The notes under the pieces were generated by a model that ran no database searches, was not told the DNA's origin, and worked only from the letters and a program-made list of their open reading frames with translations. From the NCBI GenBank assembly GCA_947258675.1, contig CAMYJP010000116.1:1-6658 (forward strand): a DNA stretch of 6,658 nt, written 5' to 3'. A program made the position numbers and the translations under genes. Source of the DNA: an uncultured Desulfobulbaceae bacterium. Lineage in GTDB: Bacteria > Desulfobacterota > Desulfobulbia > Desulfobulbales > BM004. The number at the start of each line of letters is the position of its first letter. The stretch's first letter is position 1. Positions 5,727 to 6,658 of this stretch are shown here, one piece after another.

Positions 5727-6014
5727 TTAAAAAGGAATAACGAGATCAGCCCGCCTGAGCATCTCCCCGATCTGTCCAGTAGTCGCATATTTGAAACCGT
5801 ATTTTTCCACATTCGATTTATTGTTTGAAAACCGCTCGCCCTCCATTTCATCGAGAAACCCCATGTTATCCTGGTATTCCTCATTCATGTCGGCAATTTC
5901 ATTATTCAGGACAAACATCTGCACTTCAGTGTTGTAAAGCAACATGCCAAGGCTGGAACGTAATCCCTCATACTGCTGCTCGGGTTCCTTGATAAGTACG
6001 GCCACTTTTCTCAT
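5727..6014 (-). CDS. DsrF/TusC-like sulfur-relay family protein
   Basis: The 95-residue protein opens with the strand KVAVLIKEPEQQYEGLRSSL and helix, then YNTEVQMFVLNNEI, a pattern of DsrE/F-superfamily proteins, and ends in a short strand DLVIPF after TGQIGEMLRRA. It is a little shorter than TusC/DsrF (about 115-120). It contains no cysteine at all, so it cannot carry persulfide itself and would be a structural subunit. It is the first gene of the minus-strand operon, with an AAGGAGAG ribosome site (6031-6024) before the ATG. The following small DsrH-like and DsrE-like genes give the same F-H-E-type mixture as dsrEFH or tusDCB, though in a different order. No tusA or dsr reductase gene is in the window. 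Confidence 0.72.
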   Translation of the reverse strand: MRKVAVLIKEPEQQYEGLRSSLGMLLYNTEVQMFVLNNEIADMNEEYQDNMGFLDEMEGERFSNNKSNVEKYGFKYATTGQIGEMLRRADLVIPF

Positions 6015-6042
6015 TTTCTTTTTCTCTCCTTAGGATGCTATC

Positions 6043-6054
6043 CAAATATATTTG
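6043..6054. promoter_or_regulatory. 12-bp perfect palindrome near the operon start
   Basis: CAAATATATTTG is a perfect palindrome 29 nt upstream of the DsrF-like ATG. With the second palindrome at 6074-6085 it brackets the likely promoter zone of the operon. It could be a dimeric repressor site; AT-rich palindromes also occur by chance, so support is modest. Confidence 0.4.
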
Positions 6055-6073
6055 AAATTTGCTTCAACTTTGA

Positions 6074-6085
6074 ATCAACGTTGAT
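6074..6085. promoter_or_regulatory. 12-bp perfect palindrome ATCAACGTTGAT
   Basis: A second perfect 12-bp palindrome with unrelated sequence, centred 31 bp from the first and 60 nt upstream of the DsrF-like ATG. A symmetric site of this kind is typical of a dimeric regulator, but no regulator gene lies in the window to pair with it. Confidence 0.45.
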
Positions 6086-6111
6086 CATTGCTTCGACGCC
6101 TCGGTTCATGC

Positions 6112-6165
6112 GAGCGTTCAGAGTTCAGGAGGCATGATCCTCCCTGTGTTGAACACTGAACGCTC
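6112..6165. repeat. Long imperfect hairpin, REP-like intergenic element
   Basis: GAGCGTTCAG (6112-6121) pairs with CTGAACGCTC (6156-6165); after an A/A mismatch GTTCA pairs with TGAAC; then GGAGG (6128-6132) pairs with CCTCC (6139-6143) around a CATGAT loop, with a CTGTGT bulge on one side. The GTTCAG-GTTCA wording resembles intergenic repeats seen many times in Desulfobacterales genomes. No T-tract follows. It may be a repetitive extragenic element rather than a terminator. Confidence 0.6.
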
Positions 6166-6549
6166 AAAACACCTATTGATTGCAATGCCCAATCGAAATT
6201 TTTTGACACATTTAGGCAAAATATCGGTATGTAAGGAGCTATCCATGGCGTGAGTTATTAAAAATCCAGTTTATTAATCCGACTATGGCTTATGTACGAC
6301 ATTGTGGCTATCGTTATATATGCCACGATGTATCAGTTAATGTCAATAAAAATTTAAATGAGATAGGCAAAAATATGAATTGCTCTTATCGGATTTGCCG
6401 CCGGATAGAGAACCAGACAGAACGATTTCATCATAGAAAACACTAAAGGAGGAGTAGGGTGATTAAGGCTTGCTATGGAAGGCAGGTAAACCGCCAGATA
6501 GTGTGAATGTACAGGGAATCGCAAAACGATTTAGTTGCGCGGTATACTG

Positions 6550-6600
6550 CCTTTCGATCAGCGAAAAATGACAGCATCATTTACCGAGCGGATCGAAAGG
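6550..6600. repeat. Nested inverted repeats downstream of the outer-membrane gene end
   Basis: The outer arms CCTTTCGATC (6550-6559) and GATCGAAAGG (6591-6600) are perfect 10-bp complements. Between them a second hairpin, AAATGA-CAGCA-TCATTT (6566-6582), forms a 6-bp stem. The structure begins 16 nt after the stop of the minus-strand outer-membrane gene, so it may end or protect that transcript, but no T-run follows. It could also be a palindromic repeat element. Confidence 0.55.
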
Positions 6601-6616
6601 GAGATTGACGCCAGGT

Positions 6617-6658
6617 TTAGAATCTCCAGGTCAGACCGAAATCAATGCTGTCCTCTGT
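6617..6658 (-). CDS. Probable outer-membrane beta-barrel protein, C-terminal end only
   Basis: The last 13 codons before a TAA at 6619-6617 read TEDSIDFGLTWRF. The final strand alternates hydrophobic and polar residues (I-D-F-G-L-T-W-R-F) and ends in phenylalanine, the signal recognised by the BAM machinery at the end of outer-membrane barrels. The frame is open to the right edge. Thirteen residues cannot name the family; porin or another barrel is equally possible, and chance coding is not excluded. Confidence 0.5.
   Translation of the reverse strand, partial: TEDSIDFGLTWRF

Larger units (their letters stand above)
6015..6616. other. Non-coding stretch upstream of the DsrEFH-like operon
   Basis: About 600 bp with no supported gene. 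It carries two 12-bp palindromes near the operon start (6043-6054, 6074-6085), a long imperfect hairpin (6112-6165), a TTGACA at 6203 on the plus strand without a clear -10 partner, and nested inverted repeats (6550-6600). A plus-strand frame at 6285-6446 (53 codons, Cys/Arg/Asn-rich) has no ribosome site and no recognisable family. AAGGAG at 6233 leads only to a two-codon frame. Confidence 0.55.

Noticed and set aside
6203..6250. TTGACA followed by AAGGAG and an ATG, suggesting a promoter and gene start
   Set aside because: No good -10 sits at 16-18 nt spacing, and the ATG frame stops after two codons.
6285..6446. Plus-strand 53-codon frame rich in Cys, Arg and Asn
   Set aside because: No ribosome site, no recognisable family and no neighbour context; kept only as a note in the non-coding stretch.

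Overview
The window most resembles a sulfate-reducer-like deltaproteobacterium (Desulfobacterota). The reasons are a set of small DsrE/DsrF/DsrH-like sulfur-relay proteins, a PEP-CTERM surface protein, a PqqD/HprK-type protein with a small RR-motif peptide, a deltaproteobacterial-style membrane TPR protein, and intergenic hairpin repeats. This assignment is inference; no marker gene fixes the taxon.

Layout. (1) 1-1742, AT-rich, minus strand: the 5' part of a PqqD-HprK-like fusion kinase running off the left edge, preceded by a 71-83 aa RR-motif, Gly-rich, Cys-ended small protein, preceded by the 3' part of a PEP-CTERM gene. A 16-bp hairpin separates the PEP-CTERM stop from the small peptide and holds the peptide's ribosome binding site. 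(2) About 1727-1744: a sharp junction where the PEP-CTERM gene (minus) and an Lhr-type helicase gene (plus) both lose their 5' parts. (3) 1742-3304, GC-richer: the C-terminal third of the Lhr-like protein. (4) 3305-3805: intergenic, with a degenerate 9-nt tandem repeat, a possible relic reading frame and a small hairpin. (5) 3806-4711, plus: three-helix membrane protein with TPR repeats, followed by a strong GC-rich hairpin. (6) 6014-4810, minus: a four-gene operon of DsrF/TusC-like, a 57-aa DsrH/TusB-like, DsrE-like and a transposase-N-terminus-like protein. (7) 6015-6616: non-coding with palindromes and two elaborate inverted repeats. (8) 6617-6658, minus: the last 13 codons of a probable outer-membrane beta-barrel protein.

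The most interesting unit is the PqqD-HprK-like protein plus small RR-motif peptide plus PEP-CTERM gene. PqqD and HprK relatives usually occur in peptide-modification or exosortase-associated cassettes, so the small peptide is a candidate substrate. The small DsrEFH-like operon is the best candidate for an ordinary working pathway (sulfur relay), although two of its three members have no cysteine. The junction at about 1740, with a possible second break near 80, means the left segment may be a mobile or recombined segment or an assembly chimera. That should be settled before the neighbourhood is interpreted.
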